This document shows positions 26,710-35,317 of a DNA stretch of 64,000 bases, one piece after another. The stretch is from the NCBI RefSeq assembly GCF_013386165.1, contig NZ_JACAOS010000003.1:1096343-1160342 (forward strand), in the 5' to 3' direction. Source of the DNA: Pseudomonas gingeri. Lineage in GTDB: Bacteria > Pseudomonadota > Gammaproteobacteria > Pseudomonadales > Pseudomonadaceae. A model generated the notes under the pieces. The model had not been told where the DNA came from, ran no database searches, and saw only the letters and a program-made list of their open reading frames with translations. Each line of letters opens with the position of its first letter. Within the stretch, counting starts at the first letter, position 1. The translations under genes and the position numbers were made by a program.

Positions 26710-27369
26710 ATGTTCGATTGGCCTTTGTTTTTGCAGAACCTGCCGTTGTTGCTGACCAGCCTGCTGGTGACCCTTGAGGTGTCCACCGCGGCCCTGGTGA
26801 TCGGCTTTTTCATCGGCATCCTGATCGCCAGCCTGCGCCTGTCGCCCGTGCCGTTGTTCAAGCGCCTGGGCGGCGGCTATATCTTCGTGTTCCGGGGCAT
26901 TCCGCTGCTGGTGCAATTGCTCTTTGTCTATTACTTCCTGCCACGGGTCGGCCTGCCCAACGTGTCGCCGCTGACGGCCGCGATCATCAGCCTGTCGTTG
27001 TGCGCCGGCGCCTATATCGCCGAGATCCTGCGGGGTGGTTTTCTCGCCATTCCCGGCGGGCAACTGGAGGCGGCCGGACTGCTCGGCCTGAGCACCCGGC
27101 AGATGCTGCTCCGTATCCGCGTGCCCCAGGCCGTGCGCCTGACCCTGCCGGCCCTGGTCAATGAAATGATCCTGCTGATCAAGGCGTCTTCGCTGGTGTC
27201 GGTGGTCGGGCTCGCCGACCTGACCCGTACCGCGCAGAACCTGGCGGCCAGTGACTACCTGTTCGTCCAGGACTACCTGATGCTGGCCGGCTTCTATTGC
27301 CTGATCAACATTCCCCTGGCGTTCTGTGGCGGCCTGTTGGAGCGACGCATGAAGGAGCAACAGACATGA
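26710..27369 (+). CDS. Amino-acid ABC transporter permease (HisQ/GlnP type)
   Basis: 219 residues, about five membrane helices. It has the HEQRGTP-type start [20 protein letters not shown], the [16 protein letters not shown] segment, and the EAA loop ([23 protein letters not shown]) that contacts the ATPase. It overlaps the second permease gene by 4 bases (ATGA), so equimolar production of a heterodimeric channel is likely. Confidence 0.93.
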   Translation: MFDWPLFLQNLPLLLTSLLVTLEVSTAALVIGFFIGILIASLRLSPVPLFKRLGGGYIFVFRGIPLLVQLLFVYYFLPRVGLPNVSPLTAAIISLSLCAGAYIAEILRGGFLAIPGGQLEAAGLLGLSTRQMLLRIRVPQAVRLTLPALVNEMILLIKASSLVSVVGLADLTRTAQNLAASDYLFVQDYLMLAGFYCLINIPLAFCGGLLERRMKEQQT

Positions 27370-28037
27370 TCTTCGATTATCGGATCATCACCGAGCACCT
27401 CGACGATATCGCCCAGGGCTTCATGGTGACCCTCGGCACCTGGTCCGCCGGGGTGCTCCTGGGCCTGTTCCTCGGATTGCTGATTGCCGTGGCACAACTG
27501 TTTGGCAACAACCTGATTCGCGCGCCGTTGCGGGCGTTTATCGAAGTGATCCGCAGCACGCCATTCCTGGTCCAGTTGTTCCTGGTCTATTACGGCGGTC
27601 CAGCCTTCGGCCTCAGCCTGGACCCGATTCCCGCCGGGATCCTCGGGCTGGGCATCTATGGCAGCGTGTACTTCGCGGAGATCTTCCGCACCGGTTTCGA
27701 GTCGGTCGCCCGTGGCCAACTGGAGGCCGCCGACTGCCTGGGCATCAGCCGCTGGCAATGCATCCTGCGCATCCAGTTGCCGCAGATGCTGGTGATCATC
27801 CTGCCGGCGCTGGTCAACCTGGTGACCATCCTGTGCAAGGAAACCGCCGTGCTGTCGATCATCACCATCCCGGAACTGACCATGGTCATGACCGGCATCG
27901 GCTCGCAAACCTTCGCCTTCGTCGAAACCCTGTTGGTGTTGTGCATCGGCTACCTGCTGCTGGTGGAGCTTTGCTCACGCCTGGGCATGTACCTGGAAAC
28001 ACGGGTCGGGCGCTTTATGAGCAGGCAGCCGCAATGA
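27366..28037 (+). CDS. Amino-acid ABC transporter permease (HisM/GlnP type)
   Basis: 223 residues with about five helices. [18 protein letters not shown] and the EAA loop [22 protein letters not shown] mark the polar amino-acid permease family. The start ATG at 27366 overlaps the stop of the first permease; an upstream in-frame ATG at 27297 lies deep inside that gene and adds no family sequence. It pairs with the previous permease. Confidence 0.93.
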   Translation: MIFDYRIITEHLDDIAQGFMVTLGTWSAGVLLGLFLGLLIAVAQLFGNNLIRAPLRAFIEVIRSTPFLVQLFLVYYGGPAFGLSLDPIPAGILGLGIYGSVYFAEIFRTGFESVARGQLEAADCLGISRWQCILRIQLPQMLVIILPALVNLVTILCKETAVLSIITIPELTMVMTGIGSQTFAFVETLLVLCIGYLLLVELCSRLGMYLETRVGRFMSRQPQ

Positions 28038-28087
28038 ACGACCTCCAACGCCATCTGAAACCTATTGTCCCGAAACAAGGTGACCCC

Positions 28088-28927
28088 ATGAAGACTCCCG
28101 AAGCACTCCCCGGCGACTCGCAACCCATGGTGCGCCTGCACAATGTCGGCAAGAGTTTCGGCGCCCTGCGGGTACTCAAGGGCATCGACCTGCAAGTTCG
28201 GCATTCCGAAGTGGTGTGTCTGATCGGCCCTTCCGGCTCGGGCAAAAGCACCCTGCTACGGAGCATGGCCTTCCTCGAAGAGTACGACGAAGGCGAGATC
28301 CATATCGAAGGCCAGTTGCTCGGTTACCTGGCGGATAACGGCAAGGGCCGCAAACGTGCCGCGCAGGCGCAGATCAATCAGGTCCGGCGCAATATCGGCA
28401 TGGTCTTTCAGCAGTTCAACCTGTGGCCCCACATGACCGCCCTGGGCAATGTCAGCGAAGCCTTGCTGCGGGTGCGCAAACTGTCCGGCGCCGAGGCCCG
28501 TCAACGCGCATTGGCCATGCTCGACAAAGTCGGCCTGGCGCACAAGGCCGACGTCTATCCGATCCAGCTCTCCGGCGGCCAGCAGCAGCGCGTGGCGATT
28601 GCCCGGGCCCTGGCCATGGAGCCGCACATCATGCTGTTCGACGAACCGACCTCGGCCCTCGACCCGGAACTGGTGGGCGAAGTCCTGCAGGTCATGAAGA
28701 CCCTGGCCAAGGAAGGCATGACCATGGTGGTGGTGACCCATGAGATGGGTTTCGCCGCCCAGGTCGCCGACTCGGTGGTGTTCCTCGACCAGGGCCAGGT
28801 GGTGGCCCAGGGCACGCCGCAGCAAATCTTCCACAACACCGAACACCCCCGTCTGCAGCAATTCCTGCAGAACTACCTGGATCGCAATGCGTTCTGGCAA
28901 GACAACAAAGAGGTTTCCCCGGTATGA
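28088..28927 (+). CDS. Amino-acid ABC transporter ATP-binding protein (HisP/GlnQ type)
   Basis: 279 residues. Walker [16 protein letters not shown]-loop [12 protein letters not shown], signature [17 protein letters not shown], Walker [15 protein letters not shown] and H-loop VVVTHEMGF are all intact. It powers import with the two preceding permeases. Two starts are possible: ATG 28034 overlaps the permease stop (ATGA) and adds 18 residues; ATG 28088 has AAGG at 28077-28080 with ideal spacing and is preferred. It overlaps the aminotransferase gene by 4 bases. Confidence 0.93.
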   Translation: MKTPEALPGDSQPMVRLHNVGKSFGALRVLKGIDLQVRHSEVVCLIGPSGSGKSTLLRSMAFLEEYDEGEIHIEGQLLGYLADNGKGRKRAAQAQINQVRRNIGMVFQQFNLWPHMTALGNVSEALLRVRKLSGAEARQRALAMLDKVGLAHKADVYPIQLSGGQQQRVAIARALAMEPHIMLFDEPTSALDPELVGEVLQVMKTLAKEGMTMVVVTHEMGFAAQVADSVVFLDQGQVVAQGTPQQIFHNTEHPRLQQFLQNYLDRNAFWQDNKEVSPV

Positions 28928-30057
28928 ACGCTGCTGAACTGCAACTCCTTGCCCGCCCCCAGGTACGTGACCTCGCCAGCTACAACGCCGGCCTCGGCAC
29001 GGAAGCGGTGCGCAAGCGTTTCGGCCTGACCCGGGTGGCCAAGCTGGGCAGTAACGAAAACCCCTTGGGCCCGGCCCCCGCCGTGGCCGCCGCCATGGCC
29101 CTGGCCTGCTCCAGCATCGCCCTGTACCCGGATGCCAGCTGCCTGGAGTTGCGCGCGGCCCTCAGCGCCAAGCTCGGCGTGGCGGGCGATCAGTTGGTGT
29201 TTGGCAATGGCTCCGAAGATTTACTGAGCATCATCAGCCGGGTGTTCCTCGACCATGGCGATGAAGTGGTCACGGTGGTGCCCTCGTTCGGCCTGCACTT
29301 TATCTATCCGATTGCCGCTGGGGCCCGGGTAACGGGCGTACCGATGACCGCCGAAGAGCGCTTCGATGTGCCGGCGATGATTCAGGCACTGACCCCGAAA
29401 ACCCGCCTGCTGATGTTTTCCTGCCCGTCCAACCCGGTGGGCTGCACCCTCGACGCCGATGAGTTGCAACGCCTGTTGGCGGCCCTTCCGGCCCAGTGCC
29501 TGCTGGTCTTCGACGAGGCCTATTACGAATACGCGCAGTTCGAGGAGGGTTACCCCGACTGCCTCGCGCTGATCCAGGCCAGCGGCAAACCCTTTATCCT
29601 CCTGCGAACCTTCTCCAAGGCCTATTCCCTGGCCGGTTTGCGGATCGGCTACGGGATCGTCAGCGACCCGCTGCTGGCCGACCTGATCGACCGCTTGCGC
29701 ACACCGTTCAATATCAACCGCGTGGCCCAGGCGGCTGCGATTGCCGCCCTGGCCGACGAAGAACATCTGCAAGCCACCCTCGCCCACGTGGCCCATGAGC
29801 GCCGGCATATGGTGATTGCCCTGCAGAACCTGGGATTGCGCACCGCGCCGTCGATGGCCAACTTCCTCTACTTCAGCACGCCCTATCCCGCTGAAACCAT
29901 CAATCAGGCCTTGCTGGGCAAGGGCATTATCCTCAAACCCTGGCGTGAAGACGGCTACACAGAGTACTTGCGTGTTTCCATCGGTAGCTGTGAGGATAAC
30001 GACCTTTTTCTCAAGGCCTTGGCAAGTGTGCTTGCCGCTCAAAAAAATGCGGACTGA
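28924..30057 (+). CDS. HisC-like PLP aminotransferase (class I/II fold)
   Basis: 377 residues. The pattern is that of histidinol-phosphate aminotransferase: [10 protein letters not shown] near residue 41, [14 protein letters not shown] near 93, SCPSNPVGC near 166, DEAYYEYA with the PLP-binding Asp near 197, and the Schiff-base K232 in [15 protein letters not shown]. It sits in a catabolic unit with histidine lyase and not with his biosynthesis genes, so it is probably not the biosynthetic HisC. The proposed reaction is transfer of an amino group to imidazolepyruvate to give histidine, or the reverse. HisC enzymes are known to accept aromatic amino acids too. It starts 4 bases inside the ATPase gene. 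Confidence 0.88.
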   Translation: MNAAELQLLARPQVRDLASYNAGLGTEAVRKRFGLTRVAKLGSNENPLGPAPAVAAAMALACSSIALYPDASCLELRAALSAKLGVAGDQLVFGNGSEDLLSIISRVFLDHGDEVVTVVPSFGLHFIYPIAAGARVTGVPMTAEERFDVPAMIQALTPKTRLLMFSCPSNPVGCTLDADELQRLLAALPAQCLLVFDEAYYEYAQFEEGYPDCLALIQASGKPFILLRTFSKAYSLAGLRIGYGIVSDPLLADLIDRLRTPFNINRVAQAAAIAALADEEHLQATLAHVAHERRHMVIALQNLGLRTAPSMANFLYFSTPYPAETINQALLGKGIILKPWREDGYTEYLRVSIGSCEDNDLFLKALASVLAAQKNAD

Positions 30058-30060
30058 ATC

Positions 30061-30798
30061 ATGATCAAAAATGCACCGCAAGCCCTCTATCGGCGCGCGA
30101 AGGACTTTGTGCAAGACAAGCTGCGCAACGGTGAATGGAAGCCTGGCGACTTGATCCCCTCGGAAAATCGCCTGGTGCAGGAACTGGGCATTTCGCGCAT
30201 GACCGTCAACCGGGCCCTGCGCGAACTGACGGAAGAAGGCCATCTGTTGCGCATCTCGGGCGTCGGCACCTTTGTCGCCGAGAGCAAACCGCAATCGAAC
30301 CTGCTGCGCATCACCAATATTGCCGACGAAATCATCGCCCGTGGGCACAGCTACTCTTGCCGCGTCCTGCACCTGGGGCGCGAGGCCGCCTCGATGCCGG
30401 TGGCCGCCGCCTTGGCGCTGCCCACCGGTTCGTCGGTGTTTCACCTGATCTGCGTGCACAGCGAGGAAGGCGTGCCGGTGCAGTTCGAGGATCGCTACGT
30501 CAATCCCGAACTGGTGCCGGATTTTCTCCAGCAGGAGTTCGGCGAACAACTGCAACCGGCGCGCTACCTGTTGCAAGTCATTCGCCCCGATGAAATGGAG
30601 CATATCGTCGAGGCCGGTCACCCCAGCGGCGACGAAAGCAAGCATATGCAGATCGATGCCCTGGAGCCGTGCCTGATCCTGGTACGGCGGACCTGGAGCC
30701 AGAACAAGATTGTCACCTATGTTCGCCTCACCCACCCCTCCTCGCGTTATCGCCTCGGCAGCCGCCTGCCGGTGAGCGGCGCCCACCGGGACAGCTAG
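30061..30798 (+). CDS. GntR-family regulator, HutC subfamily (UTRA domain)
   Basis: 245 residues. Winged helix (residues 5-75: ALYRRAKDFVQDKLRNGEWK, ISRMTVNRALRELTEEGHL, GVGTFVAE) plus a UTRA effector domain (80-240; VPVQFEDRYVNPELVPDFL). The residue pattern is that of HutC, the repressor of histidine-utilisation genes whose inducer is urocanate. It is the last gene of the unit, 3 bases after the aminotransferase, so the unit probably represses itself. Three CTGTATATAC sites in the unit are its likely targets. Urocanate or an imidazole acid is the expected inducer. Confidence 0.9.
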   Translation: MIKNAPQALYRRAKDFVQDKLRNGEWKPGDLIPSENRLVQELGISRMTVNRALRELTEEGHLLRISGVGTFVAESKPQSNLLRITNIADEIIARGHSYSCRVLHLGREAASMPVAAALALPTGSSVFHLICVHSEEGVPVQFEDRYVNPELVPDFLQQEFGEQLQPARYLLQVIRPDEMEHIVEAGHPSGDESKHMQIDALEPCLILVRRTWSQNKIVTYVRLTHPSSRYRLGSRLPVSGAHRDS

Positions 30799-30902
30799 GA
30801 GCCCCCGTCGGCAACTGGCGAAAAAGCTCGGGAGCTTCGGTCAGCAGACAGTCAGACAAGCCCTCTAGTCTGTTGCCTGGGTTCCTGTCTCGAGTCAATT
30901 TG

Positions 30903-31316
30903 ATGCCCCGTCCACGCCAAGGCGGTTTCACCCTGATCGAAGTGCTGGTGGCACTGACCATCATCGCCGTCGCGCTGTCCGCCGCCGTGCGCCTGGCCGG
31001 GGTGATGACCCAGAGCAGCGGGCTGTTGCGGGATAAATCCATCGCCTTGCTGGCGGCCCAGAGCCGTCTGGCAGAGTTGCGCCTGGAAGGACGCCTGCCC
31101 GTCGGACGCAAGTCCTTCGAATGCGATCAGGGCCGGCTGATGCTGCGCTGCGACCAGGTGATCGGCGCGTTCGGCGTCGGTTTGTTCAAGGTCGATATCC
31201 GCGTGCTCGACCGCAGTCGCGAAGCACCGCCACTGGCACAGCTGGAGACCGTGCTGAGCCCGGCCCCGGCCGCCCTCAAGGGCGGGTCAGCTTCGGCAGG
31301 AACGGCGCAGTACTGA
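30903..31316 (+). CDS. gspI: Type II minor pseudopilin GspI (HxcV-like)
   Basis: 137 residues. Prepilin site MPRPRQGG followed by FTLIEVLVALTIIAVALSAA; then LLAAQSRLAELRLEG, typical of GspI. The ATG at 30903 gives an 8-residue leader; an upstream in-frame ATG lies within the GntR gene. GspI nucleates the pseudopilus tip with GspJ and GspK. The gene runs opposite to gspC and the two coding regions overlap tail to tail by 41 bases. It is separated from gspG by the inserted catabolic unit. Confidence 0.93.
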   Translation: MPRPRQGGFTLIEVLVALTIIAVALSAAVRLAGVMTQSSGLLRDKSIALLAAQSRLAELRLEGRLPVGRKSFECDQGRLMLRCDQVIGAFGVGLFKVDIRVLDRSREAPPLAQLETVLSPAPAALKGGSASAGTAQY

Positions 31317-31707
31317 GGCGGGTGACGTTGAGGTGGAGCTTTTCCGTACCCCGTTCGACAACAATCCCTTCAGGCTCGATGGCCAGCAGACGCACGCCCT
31401 GGCTGAGGGTTTCGCCCGCCAGGAAGCTGCGCGGTGGACCGTCGTTGAGGCTGAGGATCGCCACCGCGCCGTGCACCCCGGCCATGACCCCGGAAACCTT
31501 GATATCGAGTACCGCCGGCTGGTTGGAAAACCACTGCAGCGCGGGGTTGTCACTGCGCGTACCGACGGTCTGCGAGAGGCCTTCGGGTAGCAGCGATGGC
31601 GTCGGTTTCAGCAGCAGGCCGGACCCGATCAGCGCACCGGCCAGGGCCGCGAGCAAGCCCAGGGCCTGGACAATCTGTGGCGGGGAGAAACGATGAGTCC
31701 ATTGCAT
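31276..31707 (-). CDS. gspC: Type II secretion protein GspC, short form (HxcP-like)
   Basis: 143 residues. A short cytoplasmic N-terminus, one membrane helix (residues 14-34, ALGLLAALAGALIGSGLLL) and a periplasmic homology region (VLDIKVSGVMAGVHGAVAILSLNDGPPRSFLAGETLSQGV, given in parts: segment at about 66-106). There is no C-terminal PDZ or coiled-coil domain, which matches the short HxcP. GspC connects the inner-membrane platform to the secretin. Its 3' end overlaps gspI on the other strand. Confidence 0.88.
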   Translation of the reverse strand: MQWTHRFSPPQIVQALGLLAALAGALIGSGLLLKPTPSLLPEGLSQTVGTRSDNPALQWFSNQPAVLDIKVSGVMAGVHGAVAILSLNDGPPRSFLAGETLSQGVRLLAIEPEGIVVERGTEKLHLNVTRLSTAPFLPKLTRP

Positions 31708-31831
31708 GCTTGAGGTCCCTTTCGACGATGATCCGAAACATCAGACTACCGATCAATTCTCACGTTTTTATTTCACACGCCCATCATCTTCGCGGCGCAG
31801 CATGTATTGACCCCCAAGGAGCCCTTGTCGA

Positions 31832-32284
31832 ATGGATGTCGTGCGCCCCCAGGCCGGTTTCACCCTGATTGAATTGATGGTGGTGCTGGTGATCATCGGT
31901 ATCGCCAGCGCGGCCATTGGCTTGAGTATCAAGCCGGACCCGCTGCACCTGCTGCGCAAGGACGCCGAAAGCCTGGCCCAGGCCCTGCAAGTGGCCCAGG
32001 CCGAAGTCCAGGCCGATGGCCGGCCGATTCGCTGGTTGAGCGACAGCAAGGGCTATCGCTTCAGCCGTGGCGACGACCAGGGCGGCGTCGAGCAATTCGC
32101 CCAGGACCCGCAACTGCGCCCGCGCGCCTGGCAGAGCACACCGATGCAAGTACGGATCGACCCGGGCAAAAGCCTGCTGCTGACCGCCGAATGGATCGGC
32201 GCGCCCTTGCGCCTGTCCCTCTCCGACGGCCAGCACAGTATCAGCGTGCTGCGCAGTGCCACCGGGGAGGTCAAGGTGCAATGA
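31832..32284 (+). CDS. gspH: Type II minor pseudopilin GspH (HxcU-like)
   Basis: 150 residues with a class III prepilin leader (MDVVRPQAG, then FTLIELMVVLVIIGIASAAI) and a GspH/FimT-like body. It overlaps gspJ by 4 bases (ATGA). A 124-base region separates it from the divergent gspC and should contain both promoters. AAGGAG precedes the ATG by about 10 bases. Confidence 0.92.
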   Translation: MDVVRPQAGFTLIELMVVLVIIGIASAAIGLSIKPDPLHLLRKDAESLAQALQVAQAEVQADGRPIRWLSDSKGYRFSRGDDQGGVEQFAQDPQLRPRAWQSTPMQVRIDPGKSLLLTAEWIGAPLRLSLSDGQHSISVLRSATGEVKVQ

Positions 32285-32889
32285 AACGCCAGGCCGGTTT
32301 TACCCTGATCGAAGTGATGGTCGCGATCATGCTGATGGCGATTGTCAGCGTGATTGCCTGGCGTGGGCTGGACAGCGTCAACCGCGCCGATGAACACCTC
32401 AAGGCCAGTGCCGGCCAGACCCGTGAGCTGCTGGCCGCCCTGGGACAGTTGGAGCGCGATGTCGCGTTGCGCGCCGGTATCGAACTGGTGGAGCCGCTGG
32501 TGGTGGATGTCGAACACCCGCCGCCGCCGGCTCCCGCGGCCCTGAGCGTACGCAGTGCCGAACGCAAGGGCTTTCGCCTGGAGCTGATCCGCGCCGCACC
32601 GCAGCAGGACGGCGGTCTGCAACGGGTACGTTGGTGGTTGCAAGGCGGCACCCTGTATCGGGCCGCGGGGCCTGCGCGCACGCAATTCCCGTTGCCGACG
32701 GCCAAGGATGGCGTGGCGGTATTGAGTCAGGTGCGGGAAATGGACTTGCGGGTCTGGCAACCGGGCAAGGGCTGGCGCAATCCGGGTGGCAATCATCAGG
32801 ACAATCCCCTGGGCCTGGAGATTACCCTGGTCCGCGATACGCCCCAGGGACCGGAGCGTTACCGCCAAGTGCTAGGCCCCTTGCAATAG
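32281..32889 (+). CDS. gspJ: Type II minor pseudopilin GspJ (HxcW-like)
   Basis: 202 residues. The leader is very short (MKRQAG) before FTLIEVMVAIMLMAIVSVIA; then WRGLDSVNRADEHL and the GspJ body (LQRVRWWLQGGTLYR, LSQVREMDLRVWQPGKGW). It forms the tip complex with GspI and GspK. Translation is coupled to gspH. It ends 10 bases before the convergent vreR-like gene. Confidence 0.93.
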   Translation: MKRQAGFTLIEVMVAIMLMAIVSVIAWRGLDSVNRADEHLKASAGQTRELLAALGQLERDVALRAGIELVEPLVVDVEHPPPPAPAALSVRSAERKGFRLELIRAAPQQDGGLQRVRWWLQGGTLYRAAGPARTQFPLPTAKDGVAVLSQVREMDLRVWQPGKGWRNPGGNHQDNPLGLEITLVRDTPQGPERYRQVLGPLQ

Positions 32890-32899
32890 CGGGGCCCCA

Positions 32900-33850
32900 C
32901 TAGCTGAGCAGCACCACTCCACCCGGCAACTCGGTGCACTTGGCCCCGTAGGCATCGCGAATCAACAAGGCCACGCCCGCCAACTGATCGAGGCTGAAGC
33001 GCGCCTGGACCTTGCGCTTGCCCAGCTCGGTGTTGAGCAGTACCAGCATCCCCGGGCGATAGCGGTTGATCTCGTCGATCACCGAGGCCAGAGTCGCGTC
33101 GTTGAACACCAGCATCTTGTTGCGCCAGGCGATCACATTCGCCGCGTCGACCGTTTGCAGTTCACCGGTATGCTGGAGGTCATAAGTCAGTTGCCGACCG
33201 CTTTCCAGGCGGAAACTGCGACCCTGTACCTGCACCGTCAACAAGCCCTCGATACAGGTCACACAAACGCTACGGTCAATATGACGCAAGTTGAAACGCG
33301 CCTGCTCGGCCTGCAGCCAGCCGGGACCGGCCTGGACGCTGATCGCCTCGCGGGAGCGCGTCACCACCTCGACTTCACCACTGACCAGTTCAATCTGTGC
33401 TCCACCGCCCAGCGAGGACAGGCGATTGATCCGGGTCTGGGTATTGAGTTCCAGGCGGATGTCGTCGCTCAGATCGATACGCCGTTGCTCGCCGACTTCG
33501 GTAATGTAATCGGCCCCCAGCCCGGAAAAACCGCCCGGCACCGTCTCGCGTATCAGGAAAAATGCCGCCGACGCGGCGATAGCACCACCCAGGAAGGCCC
33601 TGCGCCCGAAACTCCGAGCCCGTGGCGGATGCTGCAATTGCAAGGCGGCCGGCTTGAGGGATTGCCACATCGACTTGCTGTGCTCGAACGCCCGGGCGTG
33701 TTCCGGACTCAGCGCACACCACTGGCGCAGGGCCCGGGCATCGCCGGCGGTGGCCCGCCCCGAAGTCAGGAGGATCAGCCAATCCTGGGCTTCGCTGTGC
33801 AATCGAGCGGTCTCGTCGACCCGGGAATCAGTGATGGAAGTCGTGTTCAA
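32900..33850 (-). CDS. vreR: FecR-type anti-sigma regulator (VreR-like)
   Basis: 316 residues. A cytoplasmic anti-sigma part (ARLHSEAQDWLILLTSGRAT, ALRQWCALSPEHARAFE, near residues 14-60) is followed by a membrane helix (about 86-104, AFLGGAIAASAAFFLI) and a periplasmic FecR domain (GEQRRIDLSDDIRLELNTQT, then LVSGEVEVVTRS). The C-terminal segment (INRYRPGMLVLLNTELGKRK) should receive the signal from the partner receptor. The start appears to be TTG at 33848-33850: the frame closes with TGA four codons further upstream and no ATG or GTG is available near the N-terminus. The assignment as VreR follows from the vreI and vreA neighbours and the adjoining type II genes. Confidence 0.88.
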   Translation of the reverse strand: MNTTSITDSRVDETARLHSEAQDWLILLTSGRATAGDARALRQWCALSPEHARAFEHSKSMWQSLKPAALQLQHPPRARSFGRRAFLGGAIAASAAFFLIRETVPGGFSGLGADYITEVGEQRRIDLSDDIRLELNTQTRINRLSSLGGGAQIELVSGEVEVVTRSREAISVQAGPGWLQAEQARFNLRHIDRSVCVTCIEGLLTVQVQGRSFRLESGRQLTYDLQHTGELQTVDAANVIAWRNKMLVFNDATLASVIDEINRYRPGMLVLLNTELGKRKVQARFSLDQLAGVALLIRDAYGAKCTELPGGVVLLS

Positions 33851-33884
33851 GCGCGCAGGTACTCAAGAAGATTTTGCTGGTCTA

Positions 33885-34433
33885 TTACCTAGACGGTTTT
33901 CCCGCACCGGGACCGAACCGCTGAATCACTTTTCTTTCCAGGCGCGCCGCGCAATGCCCCAAAGCGGCCTTCAACTCCTTCTCGACCATTCGCGTGGAAA
34001 TCCCGAAACGCTGGGAAATCTCCAGGTGCGGGGCTTCCTCCAGACGCGCGGCAATAAAAATCCGCCGACGCCGTGGCGGCAGTTCATAGAGGGCATTGAG
34101 CAGCAACTGGATCTCCTTCTGCCCGCCCACGACCCGCTCCGGGTCCTGGGCTTCGTCGCGGACCTGCAGCAGCTCCTCGACTTCCTCGCCGGTCAACAGG
34201 CGGGCGTCGGCCTGACGACGATCGGCGGCGATATTCAACGCCATCCGATACAGATAGGCATTGGGTTGAGTGAGGTTGAGCGGCGCCTCCATGCGATCGA
34301 CCCGCAGATAGGTTTCATGCAGGACGTCGTTGGCCATATCCTCGGAGCCCAGGCGCCGGCGCAAGCGCGCCTTGAAGTCGTCATAGGAGGTCAGGAACAA
34401 CCGGACCATCGGACTGTGCCCGATATTTTTCAT
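33885..34433 (-). CDS. vreI: ECF sigma factor, FecI type (VreI-like)
   Basis: 182 residues. Sigma region 2 (YDDFKARLRRRLGSEDMANDVLHETYLRV, in parts near residues 16-45, and NAYLYRMALNIAADRRQ) and region 4 (LYELPPRRRRIFIAARLE, ISQRFGISTRMVEKELKAAL). The ATG at 34431-34433 is preferred because GAGAGG lies just upstream and because the alternative start lies inside vreA. It starts 5 bases after the vreA stop. In P. aeruginosa the equivalent VreI activates hxc genes and is held by VreR; the same role is inferred here. Confidence 0.9.
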   Translation of the reverse strand: MKNIGHSPMVRLFLTSYDDFKARLRRRLGSEDMANDVLHETYLRVDRMEAPLNLTQPNAYLYRMALNIAADRRQADARLLTGEEVEELLQVRDEAQDPERVVGGQKEIQLLLNALYELPPRRRRIFIAARLEEAPHLEISQRFGISTRMVEKELKAALGHCAARLERKVIQRFGPGAGKPSR

Positions 34434-34438
34434 ACCTC

Positions 34439-35191
34439 TCAGGCTCCTTCCCGCTCTGTGCATTCCATGCTGGTTCCTGCTGAATTCGGCGTTATTAGAA
34501 GAGTTATCGGCTGATGCAGCGACGTCGGGGCCGCTCGTTTGACCCGCACGCTGCTCAGGCGCGCCACCAGCGCCCCATCGCGCTGAACATCACCGGTGGA
34601 ACTGACCAGGCGGCTGTACTGGACTTCGCCGGCACGCCCGATCCACACCTGCAAAACCGCCCGGTAAGTCCCCGGCCGGGTCAGCGGCAAGACACACAAG
34701 GCCTGTTCGATCGCCACCTGGATCGCCAGGGCATAACTGCTCGCCATGGCTTTCGCGGCCGAACTCTCGGCGACCTTGCCCACCGGACGCTCGCTGACCC
34801 GCGCCACTTGCAGGGTGAAGGCATCGGCCCGGGCATAACGCGCCATCAGACCGCTGCCACTGAGCAACAGGCTCAGGGCCTCGCCAGCGCGGTAGCGGCC
34901 CTGCACGGCAAAAGAACGACGTGCGCGGGTCAGGTCGCGGTCCACCAGCACCGCCATGCCGGTCAAGCGGCTGAACGTGTCCAGCGCGCCGGCCAGGTCC
35001 TGGGCGGCAATGTCCAGGTCCAGGCGCACCTCGGGATCCAACTGCACCGGCTCCGCCGCCAGGCAGGGCAACATCTCGCCCAGCAGCGCGCCGGACAGGG
35101 CCCAACCTGCCAGGAAATAGCGAAAGAACGACAGACGCACCGTCACGGATCGAAGTCCCTGCACAGCTGACGTGTTCCTGAAAATCGTCAT
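34439..35191 (-). CDS. vreA: VreA-like signalling receptor: STN domain plus TonB-like C-terminus, no beta-barrel
   Basis: 250 residues. A signal peptide ends near CLAAEP (about residue 47 from this start). Next comes a secretin/TonB short N-terminal (STN) domain (LDLDIAAQDLAGALDTFSRLTGMAVLVD and GRYRAGEALSLLLSGSGL, about residues 57-125). Residues ~165-245 resemble a TonB/TolA C-terminal domain (TYRAVLQVWIGRAGEVQYS, SSTGDVQRDGALV). The ~600-residue barrel of a normal TonB-dependent receptor is missing, as in VreA of the P. aeruginosa PUMA3 system. The true start may be GTG at 35146 or 35140, which gives a more normal signal peptide. It is first in the vreA-vreI-vreR operon. Confidence 0.85.
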   Translation of the reverse strand: MTIFRNTSAVQGLRSVTVRLSFFRYFLAGWALSGALLGEMLPCLAAEPVQLDPEVRLDLDIAAQDLAGALDTFSRLTGMAVLVDRDLTRARRSFAVQGRYRAGEALSLLLSGSGLMARYARADAFTLQVARVSERPVGKVAESSAAKAMASSYALAIQVAIEQALCVLPLTRPGTYRAVLQVWIGRAGEVQYSRLVSSTGDVQRDGALVARLSSVRVKRAAPTSLHQPITLLITPNSAGTSMECTEREGA

Positions 35192-35317
35192 CCTGAGGGC
35201 TGTTTATGAACCTGATGTTACGTGCACTGCAAAAAAACCATCACCCAGTGGCAAAAAGCTTTGCACTAGACTAAAGGATCAGAGAAACCCCTCTTCCGGG
35301 GTCGCCAGGAGGCTCCA

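Noticed and set aside
28924..30057. Biosynthetic histidinol-phosphate aminotransferase
   Set aside because: The fold fits, but the gene is last-but-one in a catabolic unit with a HutC-type repressor and no his genes. The sequence alone cannot exclude dual use.
21015..31000. Genomic island carried by an integrase, with att repeats
   Set aside because: The insertion is clear from gene order, but I saw no integrase, tRNA target or flanking direct repeats, so no mobile-element call is made.
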